The notes below the pieces were generated by a model that worked only from the letters and a program-made list of their open reading frames with translations, did no database searches and was not told where the DNA came from. A stretch of 64,000 bases of DNA, from NCBI GenBank assembly GCA_029216955.1, contig JANAVB010006998.1:3814451-3878450 (forward strand), written 5' to 3'. Origin of the DNA: Iris pallida (taxonomy: Eukaryota > Streptophyta > Magnoliopsida > Asparagales > Iridaceae). Both the position numbers and the translations under genes were made by a program. Positions 31,590-43,100 of the stretch are shown here, one piece after another; position 1 is the stretch's first letter, and the number at the start of each line of letters is the position of its first letter.

Positions 31590-32528
31590 TGAAGAACAGA
31601 TGGCAACTCTAGAGGGGGGTGAATAGAGTTTATAGCGATAATAGCCAATTAAAAATTAAAACTCTTTCACAAGCTAAAATAAATCAGAGTAAATACAGAA
31701 ATAAATAAGGAACAAGAAAGCATACACAAACACAGCCGATTTTAACCTGGTTTCCCTCGTGGAGGACTAGCCCAGGCCTGAGAACTCTAACTCAGGATTA
31801 AATCCACTATTTGTGAAATAGTAGTTATACCCCGTGCCTTTTCTTCAGAAGAGCACGTCAACTTCTTACAAAGATCGCAGTGGCGATGCTTCGAATTTTC
31901 CAAGCGACTTCTTGAACTCTTACACAAACTCCTAACTGAAAAAAGCTGAGCACTTGAGGCTTAGGGAGCTTGTGGCTAGTAGATGAAGAAGGGTATGGCT
32001 TGTATTAAGCTTTAGAGAGAAGAGAAGAGAAGATTGGATGAATGAAAATGAGAGAATTCATGGCCTATTTATAGGATACTAGTAGGCAGAATTCGGCCAG
32101 AATTCTGGTAGAAATTTTCAAATATTTGGCCGTTGGACAACTAGCAACCAGCCAACCCTAAAAATTAGGGTGCTGATTTTTATGGGACAGAGTTCGGCCC
32201 GAACTCTGTGTGGAGGCAGAGTTCGGCCCAAACTCTGTCTCCAGAGCACAGAATAGGTCTTAAGGTCCAATGGGCTTATTTGGATGTGTGGAGCTTATGA
32301 ATTTTGGGTAGGTTATAGGTTAAGTCTCAAGAGCTCAGCATAACTCAGCTTACATCAGTCTAGACTCAATAAATTTATAAAATACAGACTCAAAAATGAC
32401 TTGCATTGCAAAAATGAGCTGTCGTCTGACTTGAGCTGGATGTAGTCGTCGTGTGTCGTATTGAATTATTACAAGTATTATTTAGTCAATGTTATCAATA
32501 TTTGGTTGACTGTGACTTTGTGTCAACA
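31590..32528 (-). repeat. SIRE-1 3' LTR
   Basis: This copy is colinear with the 5' copy. One palindrome here is perfect, with 10-bp arms CAGAGTTCGG around one base (32188-32208). Others lie at 32088-32108 and 32216-32237. It is preceded in the minus sense by the polypurine tract. Confidence 0.92.
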
Positions 32529-32981
32529 ATCTCCCCCATATTGATAATTGACAAAATAATAATTGTATATTCAATATTCATACCTGAACACATATAAGGA
32601 CAAAAAGCATAGCTCTCCCATAATCAGTGCCGTGCTTAAAAATAGCTCCCCCGTAAACAATGCTTTGAATCTTTGTTGGCCTGATAAGAACATTCTTCCG
32701 AAAGCACATATACATAGACAAAAAGAATATAGAATATACATATCTCCCCCTTTTGGCATTTAGCAATTTAAGATAAACAATTAATAACTGGCAAACACAC
32801 CAAAAGATAAGAGAAGAAACTGCATATAAACTAATATAACGACTAAAAGTCGCAAGAGTCACAACTCATAATAAGTCTAATACAATAAAAAGTGCATAAA
32901 AGTAACTAAAAACCAAAGTGTATAAAGAAACATAAGCTATGATCCTCAGTAGCAGCAGCAAATAGCAGTCCATATCCATCA

Positions 32982-34270
32982 TCGAGCTCGTGAAGGCCCA
33001 GCATCGTCTGATGGATCAGTAAAGGAACGACGAGAGTCCACGAAGGCTGCATCTGGATCCAAATAGCGAATGACCCAAGGGTCATCGATACGATAGCCCT
33101 CACGACCGGGGTCCCGCTCCATAGGGATAGGCATGGAAGGATGGCGAGACATGGAGTACCGAATGTCGTGCAGCGAGTTGCTGATAGCACTCATCTGCAA
33201 GGTAGTCCGGTAATCCAGCTGAGTCCAGCGATCATCCTCCAAGGTGAAGCGATCGCGGTGCATGGTTTGAAGACTCGAGAGTGGCAGGAGGAGGAGGAGG
33301 ATCCTGTCCCAAAGGAGGGGCATCTGGCTCATCATCAGAATGCTCAGACACAACTGGTGAGCCAACGGCCGCCTGAAGCCTCCTTGCCTTAGAGAGGAAG
33401 GCAGGGGCAGGTAAGAATGGACACTCATCAAGGGGTACATGAAATGCATAAAAGATCATAGGAAGGTATAATGCATAAACCAAAGATCTTGGTTTCTTCC
33501 TACATTTAATCATCCAGTCCATCATGGTACGTAGAAGATTAAAGGGAACATGAAAGTGGAGATGATACAAGGCCGAGATTTCAAAATAAGTGACTTCATC
33601 GGTAGAACCCGCTTTGGGTAGAATTGTGTTGAAAATGATCCGATGAAGTTCATAGAAATAGGGATTGAGAAATTTGGCCAAAAGCTTACGAGGACGTGTG
33701 TTAGGGCTACACAAGTCGTCCTTGAATCTTTCAAGTGAAATCCCTTCGGGAAATTGAAATGATCGAGCTTCAACAAGCTTTTCCCATGAGTTAGGCTCTT
33801 GGAGTTCAAGGTATTCGGCCAACTCGAAATCGTCAAAAGAGATATCAATTCCCGCAACCCGTGAATAAATATGTGTATCATCATGGGTTAGGTTGCAGTA
33901 GAACATTTGAATAGCACTACGATAAATGACCGAATTTGTGGTAACAAGTTCATCAAGGCAAAGGTCATGAAAAAGTACATCATATTGAGAAAAAAATAGT
34001 AAAGTTGATAGGGTGTTCCGCAAACACTGGATGTGTCCGAAAATCACTAAACCAATCATTTGATGCGTCGAGTGATACAAATATTCGGTCGTCAAAAGTG
34101 TTTGGGTCATGTGGACGTGGAGGATTGAACAACGGATGGATAGGTGGTTGTTGTTCAACGGCCGGTGCAACGGGTGGTGCAACGGGCAGTTCAACACGAG
34201 GAAGAGTATTCGACGAGGATGCTCCCTCGGTCCGAAGTCTCTTCCCGTGGTTGAACAAACGTGGAGCCAT
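32982..34270 (-). pseudogene. SIRE-1 additional ORF (accessory/env-like position)
   Basis: The ATG at 34270 opens MAPRLFNHGKRLRTEGASSS, a proline-rich part and FDDRIFVSLDASNDWFSDF. A frameshift near 34000 moves to the frame with LFHDLCLDELVTTNSVIY, FYCNLTHDDTHIYSRVAG and FDDFELAEYLELQEP. Another shift near 33250 leads to MHRDRFTLEDDRWTQLDYRT and the C-terminus at 32982. SIRE/Maximus elements carry an extra ORF here, sometimes called env-like. No signal peptide or clear membrane span is visible in the proper frame; the hydrophobic run at the ORF start upstream of 34270 is in an unused frame. Function unknown. Confidence 0.72.
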
Positions 34271-34680
34271 AACACAATAAAGATAATGAAGAAAATTGAG
34301 ATATAGAAAAGTATGAAATTATACCTCAAACTAGTAATGAACAATGAAGGAGAATTGAAAGAGAAGCCTTCTCCTTGAGTTTAGGGAAGAGATGAGCTCT
34401 AGAATGGAGAAATTAGGGTTAGGGTTTTGAGAAAAAGAGTTTGGATAGATGGAAAAGGTGGTGATAGAGGAGAAGAAGGAGAGGATCCCGAATATAAGAG
34501 AAGGGTTTCAATTGGTCGAAATCAATAATGACCATTGGATCTATAATTTGATCAACTGTTGAGGCTGTTCCCGGTTCTGGAACAACCAGACCGAATTCGG
34601 CCCGAACTCTGGTAAGGGCAGAGTTCGGCCCGAATTTCGAATTCTGGTGACAGAACTGGAATCAGGCAGAAAATTGGTTA
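34271..34680 (-). promoter_or_regulatory. Probable internal promoter and 5' leader for SIRE-1 extra ORF
   Basis: Reading on the minus strand, palindromic GAATTCGG/GAGTTCGGCCC words (34591-34646) like those in the LTR promoter are followed by a TATA-like TTATATTC near 34490. A CT-rich leader containing AAAACCCTAACCCTAA (34424-34409 region) comes next, and the ATG of the extra ORF lies at 34270. The layout copies the U3 promoter. Confidence 0.45.
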
Positions 34681-35038
34681 AGTAATAAATACCAAAATAA
34701 AAGGAGTATAAATACAAGGAAAGATCCAAGTGATAAACAAAGAATGACAGAGAGTGAACTTGAAGCAGCAATGTGAAGTTAAAAAATTTGTATGTCAGCC
34801 AGTGATAAATAAAAATAAACCGTCTAATAAATAAGAAATTATATCATAATTCAATATTTTGAAGCTGCCATGGGTTAGCTGCAGGGGCCGGATCCCAGCT
34901 AGCGGTAGTCCTGAGGACTAGTGCACCGTGTCGCTTAGGCTTTTACGCCTTGTTGTCAGAAGGACCCTTTCGGCTTGTACCCATAGCAAGTTCATCATAA
35001 TAGAATCACGACATACTCGATATTTATGCAGGATTATT
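34681..35038 (-). other. SIRE-1 spacer between RNase H and internal promoter
   Basis: No coding is seen. It holds the short palindrome agtcctgaggact (34909-34921) and several GC-rich words, amid AT-rich sequence. It could be structured RNA in the element transcript; nothing more can be said. Confidence 0.45.
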
Positions 35039-35400
35039 TTAATTTATAATAGCTTCATCCAAAATTCCAAGTTCACAACAAAGAAAATTGAAGCGCTCTT
35101 CGGATAATGGTTTTGTAAAGAAATCTGCTAACTGATGATCAATGCCAATAAATTCTAAGTTAATCGTGCCATTTTGCTGATGATCACGCAAAAAGTGGTG
35201 ACGTATTTCAATATGCTTCATGCGTGAGTGACAAATGGGGTTCTTAGTGAGATTTATAGCACTAGTGTTGTCATAAAAGATTAGAATGTGCATGAAAGAT
35301 AAGTTATAGTCTTCAAGGGTTTGCTTTATCCATATAATTTGTGCACAACAACGCCCAGCTGCGATGTATTCAGCTGCTATTATGGATAGTGCGACAGAAT
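35039..35400 (-). pseudogene. SIRE-1 RNase H C-terminal part
   Basis: It continues from GTCHLLGKALVSWFSKK-stop into AEYIAAGRCCAQIIWIKQTL, then FYDNTSAINLTKNPICHSRM, HIEIRHHFLRDHQQNG and HQLADFFTKPLSEERFNFL. The RNase H acidic residues are visible. The stop (35402-35404) interrupts SKKQNSVALS-type sequence. Confidence 0.87.
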
Positions 35401-35401
35401 T

Positions 35402-36853
35402 CTACTTCTTGCTAAACCAAGAGACTAAAGCCTTTCCTAATAAATGACACGTACCGCTCGTACTTTTACGATCGACCTTGCATCTAGCGAAATCAACATC
35501 AGAATAACCAATGAGGTCAAATAATGTTGACTTGGGATACCATAGGCCCACTGTAACCGTACCCTTAAGGTATCGAAAGATACGCTTAACAGCGGTCATG
35601 TGTGATTCCTTAGGATTTGCTTGATATCTAGCACACAGGCAAACACTAAACATAATATCAGGGCGACTAGCAGTAAGATAGAGTAGACTGCCTATCATAC
35701 CTTGATACTTACGTTGATCTACGGGTTTGTCGCTATCATCTGGTTCAAGTTTGGTTGAAGTAGCCATTGGAGTGCTGATTGGTTTGACGTTGTCAAGGTC
35801 GAATTTCTTCAGCATGTCCTTCGTATACTTTGACTGACAGATAAAGGTTCCATTTGACATTTGTTTGACTTGCAGTCCAAGAAAGTAGTTGAGCTCCCCC
35901 ATCATGCTCATCTCAAACTCGGTCTGCATACACTTGGCAAAATCTTGACAAAGGGTTTCATCAGTAGAACCAAATATAATATCATCTACGTATATTTATA
36001 CTAAAAGAATAGTGTCTTTGAAAGATTTTATGAAAAGTGTGGTATCAATTTTCCCTTTTGAAAAACCTTTCTCAAGTAAGAAATTGCTTAGCCGTTCATA
36101 CCAAGCTCTAGGGGCTTGTTTGAGGCCATACAGCGCTTTCTTTAGCTTGAACACGTGGTCGAGAAATTTGTGATTTTCAAAGCCAGGAGGTTGTTTCACA
36201 TAAACTTCCTCCTTAATAAATCCATTCAAGAAAGCACTTTTAACATCCATTTGAAATAATTTGAAATTTTAAAAATTTGCAAATGCACAAAGCATCCGAA
36301 TGGATTCCAATCTAGCAACAGGAGAATACGTCTCATCGTAGTCGATACCTTCCTCTTGGTTGTATCCTTGGGGTACTAGACGAGCTTTGTTGCATGTGAC
36401 TGAACCATCTTTATTTACTTTGTTTCTAAAAATCCATTTAGTGCCAATGATCGAGTGATTGGCCGGTCTAGGAACGAGTTTCCAAACTTGGCTCCTCTCA
36501 AATTGGTTAAGTTCCTCTTGCATAGCAGAAATCCAAAATTTATCATTAAAAGCTTCTAAAATGTTTTTCGGCTCAATTTGTGAAATAAAGGCAGTGCTAG
36601 CAATAGAGTCTCTTAATGATGATCTCGTAGTTACTCCACGTGAAACCTCACCTATTACCAAAATTTTTGGATGTGATGGCTTGAAAGAGAATTTCTTTGG
36701 TAGGCCCTCCAGAGAATTGGTTTCAGTTGTGGTATTCATTGGAGTAGAAGTTGATGGCTCAACATCATCATCAAGAGTAGCTGCTGCACTGTTATCTTCA
36801 TCAAAAGTTACATTTGTAGACAAGGAAAATACCATCGTCAGCTTTGGCATCAA
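35402..36853 (-). pseudogene. SIRE-1 reverse transcriptase
   Basis: Motifs in order: WISAMQEELNQFERSQVW, GTKWIFRNKVNKDGS, ARLVPQGYNQEEGIDYDETY, then after a break [20 protein letters not shown] and [16 protein letters not shown], a TAA, IYVDDIIFGS, then MMGELNYFLGLQVKQM and SRPDIMFSVCLCARYQ. The metal-binding YVDD is intact but preceded by a stop. It is an RVT_2-type copia RT. Confidence 0.9.
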
Positions 36854-36859
36854 ATTTGC

Positions 36860-37658
36860 CTAAGTTGTCTTTGGTGTTAAGGATAAAGCATCTACAACCA
36901 AAAACTCTAAAATAAGAAACATTTGGGGTTCTCCCAAACTAAAGCTCATAGGGTGTTTTCTTCGTGATAGGACGAATAAGTACCCTATTTAAAATATGGC
37001 ATGCTGTACTGACAGCTTCAGCCCAAAAGTATTTCGGAAGTAAAAACTTATTCAATATGACTCTAGCTATATCGCCAAGAGTCCAATTCTTCCGCTCCAC
37101 AACACCATTTTGTTGAGGAGTTCTTGGACAAGAAAATTCATGATCAAAAGCATTAGAATCACAAAACTTTTCAAAATCAGAATTTTCGAATTCGCCTCTA
37201 TGATCACTTTGGATTCGAGTAATCATGTAGCCTTTTTCGTTTTGAACTTTCTTTGCAAAAATCTTGAAAACTGAAATAGCATCAATTTTATTTGTAAGAA
37301 AGAAAACCCAAGTAAATCTAGAAAAATCATCAACAATAACAAAGGCGTAGAGTTTTCCACCAAGACTGGCTACTCTACTAGGGCTAAATAAATCCATATG
37401 GAGAAGTTGCAAAGGTCTAGAAGTACTTACAGAGTTTATAGAATGAAATGAGGACTTAGTTGTCTTATTCAATTCACATTCGGCACATACCGTATCCTTT
37501 TTGAATGTAATATCGGGCAAGCCTCTAACTAGCTTCTTAGTCGATAGCCTGGATATAGTATCCATGTTGGCATGACCAAGACGCTGGTGCCATAATAATA
37601 ATCTTTCATCCTTATGAGCATATAGGCATCTACCTACATTGTTAGTATCTATAGACAA
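36860..37658 (-). pseudogene. SIRE-1 integrase
   Basis: Zinc finger WHQRLGHANMDTISRL ... CAECELNKTTKSSF is followed by core motifs LLHMDLFSP (Asp), RIQSDHRGEFEN (Asp) and PQQNGVVERKNWTLGDIAR (Glu), all three catalytic residues present. LLPKYFWAEAVSTACHILNRV completes it. The frame is open for 239 codons to 36939, then broken before the RT part. Confidence 0.88.
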
Positions 37659-38019
37659 ATAAAAAAATATAAATATTATCCTCTCTTACCCCTTCAAAAG
37701 CAATGTCTCCCATTGATCTATCATAAATAAGGCATTTGTTTTGTCCAAAGTTAATGTCATATCCATGGTCAGCAAGATGACTAATGCTGAGCAGGTTATG
37801 CTTTAACTCGGTCACTAGGCAGACATCCTTTATTACGGGAGAGGGAGGATAACCAATAATACCATTACCTATAATATACCCTTTTAGGTTGTTACCGAAG
37901 GATACATATCCTTCTCTCTTCATCGATAGTGATGTGAAAAGATTTGCGTCTCCCGTCATATGCCGCGAGCATCCACTATCGAGAATCCACTTACTCTTAG
38001 TTGAGGAGGGAAGGTCCAC
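37642..38019 (-). pseudogene. SIRE-1 protease
   Basis: KSKWILDSGCSRHMTGDANLF holds the aspartic protease DSG motif; later VCLVTELKHNLLSISHLAD is the usual linker before the GAG_pre-integrase zinc-finger part. It stops at a TAA near 37642, where a short shift leads to the integrase frame. Confidence 0.86.
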
Positions 38020-39069
38020 CTACATCAAGAGTACTAGATGTGACCTTTGGTACCCAAGTTCTTGAGGGTCCTGAAAAGTTAGTTTTTGGAAACCATGCAT
38101 ATATCTTTCTATCTACTAATCTTCTAATTCTACATTGTGGTGAAATGTGTCCATGTAAACCACAATAAGTACATATAGCATTCCTATTTATGTTAGGAGC
38201 ATGCATATGATATCTATGAGTAGAATGATGTGGAGTAGCATGATGATATGTAGAGTTAGCATGGTGATGATGTCTATATGTAGAGTGATATGGAGCAGTA
38301 TGGTGATAATGTCTATAAGGAGTAGCATGGTAATGATGTCTATATGGAATAGCATGGTGATGATGTCTATGTGTAAAGTGATGGTGATTTTGTGCAACAT
38401 ACTGGTGGTTGTATCTATGTGTAGTATGATGATTATTTCTACGTGGATGTGGTTTGTGTGCATTATGAAAGTGTGTGTACATGTAAGCATGATTATGAGC
38501 TGCATGTGGATGACGTGGTTGACTAGTATGAGTAGTGTCATGCTCTGTGTGTGTCTCATGTGATTGTGTTTGAGGTTGAGCAACCTGTTTTCCCAATTTA
38601 GTCTCTAAATTCTTGGAGACAGCTTGCAGTTCAGTAACCTTAGCATTCAAACCATGTATCTTAGTAATAGAAATCTTATGTCTACTCTTTTCTTCTGCAA
38701 GCTTCGTGTTGAGTGCTGTGATTTCTTGTGTTTGTTGTTCAATGCGTGCTTCGGCATCATGTAAGCTTATTTTAAGCTTAGATACCTCATTTGTGATATC
38801 CGTGGGTGAAGTGTCCCTAATGTTATCAAGCAGTAAAAAAAGTCTTTGAATTTCAACTTCATGACTTTTGAACTTTTCCTTAGCATGTTTATATTTACCA
38901 ATGACCTTTTTATGATCATCAAGTAAATCGGTAAAAGCATCACCAAGTTCATCAAAAGTGAAGTTATTAAGAGTTTCGTTTGATACCTTGTCGGATGTTG
39001 CCATTAGGCACACATTTGCCGTTTCTTGAGGAGAGTACTTTTCTTCCTCGGAGTCACTAGCTTCGCTTT
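38010..39069 (-). pseudogene. SIRE-1 gag, C-terminal part with coiled coil and His-rich repeats
   Basis: After the LARD-2a insertion the frame continues as EASDSEEEKYSPQETAN, then a charged stretch predicted to be coiled-coil by its heptad look (FDELGDAFTDLLDDHKKVIG through LETKLGKQV). A histidine-rich block of about 110 residues follows (coded by 38195-38530), with recurrent YRHHxHATP-like units, and then a second knuckle CTYCGLHGHISPQC. Apparent ATG 39082 lies within LARD-2a sequence. The His-rich block is longer and more regular than I would expect for this family. Confidence 0.82.
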
Positions 39070-40140
39070 TGTTGTGGCCCATACAGGTCCAGATAAATTG
39101 TTTGGTTACTTTACCGTACCAAGCAAGCCTGCGTATAGGATTAGAAGTCTAGGATCTCATCCACATGCTTGACCTCTTTCCTTGATTTATCTACTGTTTG
39201 ACTCATCAATTGCATCTTGCTTGCTTCCTTCTATCCCTATTCTTATCTTCCTTTTGTGCTTGCTAGAGGTTGACCCTACTAGTTAATTGTCCCAAAACAC
39301 CATTAGTTTAATTCTTTAAGTTGGGTAGAATACCTTATGAACTAGCAACCACTTTGGCCTAGTGACCTATATTAGTAAGCTTATTTAGATTCTAGAATCT
39401 AGAGGACCTAACTCGTCTAGCCAACCAAGGACTTGGACAAGAAGACTATAGGACGACTGTATGACTTAGAATCATTCTACCTTCTTTAAATCTTAATCTC
39501 TCGTACCTATGTATTTACCGTTTTGACTAATGATGCTAATGTAGCCTAGTTTTTGCAAGCTTATTCTTTATCGAGTTTGTTCATGACATATGCTATTGAG
39601 CGCTCACTAGCCTATTGTCTAATCAGAACCGGTGCATAATGGTCTGATCAACCAAGTGCACTTTGGTTCGCTTTTGTCTATTACTCTACGTGGATGGGGA
39701 CATAATTAAACTTGGCCCTTACAATCCCATCCACGACTGCCTTGACAATTCTTTTAAAATTATTCGATAGTCTTTGAATCACGTATTCGTATTCGATAAC
39801 GCCTCCTTCGAACTCTATATTGCTTCGCCCTCACCTATTTTAGGAGGACGAAGGCGTTATACTAGAACTCCCTCTAACCTCCCCATCGGCTATGACCATT
39901 CCCACTCGATGTTGCTATATCTTCATCCCAAACTACTCGACCTTTTCCTCAACCCTAAATCTACAATCTTGACTTTCTAATCACTAGAATTTATGAGTGA
40001 TTACAATCGTCTCTTAATCATATCCTTAACCTAGACTACGACCATATAAACTTCTTTAAACCCTTCTATCTACCGTTGTGCCTTTTCACCCCCTTCTAAT
40101 TCTTAATTTCGAGGACAAAATTCTTTTAAGTTGGGTAGGA
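39070..40140 (+). other. LARD-2a internal region, non-coding
   Basis: It is colinear with 55972-57069 of LARD-2b and has no conserved frame. It ends with TTTCGAGGACAAAATTC and the polypurine-like AAGTTGGGTAGGA. Confidence 0.75.
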
Positions 40141-43100
40141 TGTAAAACCCCTAAATTTCTATTATTTTTTATTATTAAATTTGGTATCAATTTAAAATTT
40201 GGTATTGTACGTCGCGTAGTCGTATTGTACGTCACGCACGACGTTTTATTTTTTTGTAATTGCTCGACGAGTGCAAATATGTGCGAGCGTACATATTTTA
40301 GAAAAAAATTATTTTCTCTATTTTATTATACACTTTTAAAATATTATATAAATATTCTTGCTATAAAAAGCCTTTTTGTTTCTAAAAGTTATTAATAATA
40401 AATAATATTTTTGTATACTAGAAAAGCCTAATTATGTAAAGAATATTTTTGCATACATATATTTCGTAATTATTTATTGGTCTATTTTTAAATAAAATTA
40501 TGATTTTTGAGATTTATTAATATTAATATTTTATAGTTCAAAAAGATATTTAAAAATATTTATTATTTTCGAAATTATTATTATTGGTATTTTGACAAAT
40601 ATATTTGGAAGTTATTATGGCCATTTAAATCTTGATTTTAATTTATGTATTTATTTAAATAGTTAAATAATTAAAAATTGATTTATTGATTTGATTTTAA
40701 ACTAAGGGAATTTAAATAGATTTAATTAGATTTGGGTTAAATTGATTTAAATTAAATTACAGATTATCTATTTTTGGGTTTAAACAAATCCTAATCCTAT
40801 CCAATTGGGAATTCCCACATCCTATAAATAGGTAGGTACTCCTCCAATTCATTATTCATCCACAACAATTTTTTTTCCACCACAGAAGTGAGTGCATCGT
40901 GTCCATGACCGCGTCCGTGTCTTATACACTATGTGTTTCATTGTACAAATACAATACTCCACCCTGGGTCCGACAGATCCGAACCTCCGTTCCCGTCGTG
41001 TCGGACACACCCGACACGACTCATCCAAACTCAAAACCCTAATCCTAATCCTAACCCTCTGCCTCCACTACCAACATCCCGACCCTCGACCACGTCGCAC
41101 CCTCCTCTTCTGTCCAGCCGTCTAGCCACCGTTACCAACACCAGGACCCGACCCGCCGATTTCCTCACCCACCCCCATCGGCATCTCGACCACCCTTTCT
41201 GGCCACTCTTCCGGCCAACCCCACAGACCTCCACCGATGCCACTTCCGGCAACCCACCGTAGTCGGACCACCACGACAACCGCAACTCCACCAACACCCT
41301 GGCCGCAATAGCCACACCGCCACCCGCTGCCAACAAACACCACCACCGTCGGCCCAGCCCCGACAACACCACCACCACAGTAGACACCACAACCAAAAAC
41401 CAAAGCAAAAACCCTTACCTGTCTCGACCCAGCCAGCCGTCACCTCCCCGCCGCTTCTACGAGACTACCGCCTCGACGCCGGGCCGACCTCTCCGGTGCA
41501 GCGCCCCACCGCCTGGAAACCGCCGCCCTCCGACCCGCCACTGTGAAACCCCGCCGTGCCGGAGCTCTCCTCCACGCACACTGGAAACCCGCGCCACCAC
41601 ACGTCGACCATCCCCGACCGCGCGAAGGACCCCATCCCCGGAAACCAATTCCTCCCCTTCGCCGCGAGCCGCTGGTGACTCCACCCCTCCAGTCGCTCGA
41701 AAACCCATCTCCTCCGCCTCATCTGGCGTGCCCCGTCGGCGACCGTCCTAGGACCTCACCGCCGCTCCTCCGTGACCATCCTCTCTCCGCTGTTCGAAAC
41801 CCCTCCGCTCTTCGCCTCCTCCTTGGCACGCGGCATCTCCGCCGCCAGGCCGACATCCCTCCGCCGGGACCGCCCATCTTGCCACGGCCGTACAAAGAAC
41901 CCCTCTCTCCGTCGAACGCCGCCGGCAGATCCCGACCCCCTCTCGTTCTCCCAGACGCCCGCCCCCATCTCCTCCGTCTCCCTCTCTCTCTCCCGTTTTT
42001 TTTCCCTTTCATTTTTTTATTCGTTAGCCTCTGTTAAGAGAACAGCAGGCAGCAGCTGATATTTTGTTAGTTTTTTTTTCTTTTCTTTTTGTGTTTTAAT
42101 GGTGATTTGTTTTTCTTCTTTTTTTTGTAACTTTATTTGAATTAATAATAATAATAATAATATTATTATTACTATTATTATTCTCATTATTATATTTATT
42201 TATCATCATTATTATTACTATTATTATTATTATTATTATTATTAATTTTGTTGTTGTTTTCCTAATTGGATTATTTTTACCAAGACCTTTGTTATACAGT
42301 ATGTAATATTTGATAAATAATTTAAAATATTATTACTATATCTTTGTTATTGCACTATTAGTACCAATTATTACCTTAGTTGCTTTACTAGCCAAAATAG
42401 ATAATTTCATAAAAACTATTTTTATTAATGGTAACAACAATAGTATAGGCTAAGATATATTGTTGTAAATTTCTATTTACTTAAAGTAAACTCTTTGACA
42501 AAACTATAGTTTTACAAATATGGATTTTAGCATTTAATAATTTTCTATAATTATTTTGTTTCTCTTAGAATATTATTGGAAAATATAGTTTTCTACCTAA
42601 ATTGTATTTCTACAAACTTAAGAGTTTTATGTGAACACAGTTTCTTTTTATATTTTTGTATTTATCTAAAAACTATTTTTACAAATAAAATATGTTATGA
42701 ATAGTTTTCTAAAAACCTCATATATTATTATCCACTTTTCTTTAATTAAATCCTTCTGCCAATGACTATCCTTTTTCCTCATTCCCTCGACCAATTTTGG
42801 TCTACCTTATGTCCACCCTAACTAATTCGCATGTCCTGGACCCAATGGAACCATCCGTGTCATCGTCCGAGATCACCTTGCATAGTTGTTCGACCGAAGT
42901 TGCAGATCGTGCCACCTTGATCATCGCGACACACCAGGCGCCCTACCAGGCAAGACACCTTGCCTTTACTGTTTAATTCCTTGCTCAATATCATGCATAT
43001 TTTTACTTATTCTAGAAAATATAAATTGTACTTGCAAATTATTTTAGTTGCATATGGCTTAGAGTTAAGGGACCACCTTTGTTTGTGTCGCATTCATTGG

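Noticed and set aside
33232..34344. 370-codon frame with hydrophobic N-terminus as an envelope-like membrane protein
   Set aside because: The first 110 codons or so are in a different frame from the true ORF (MAPRLFNHG... at 34270). The hydrophobic run is leader DNA read in the wrong register, so no membrane anchor is supported.
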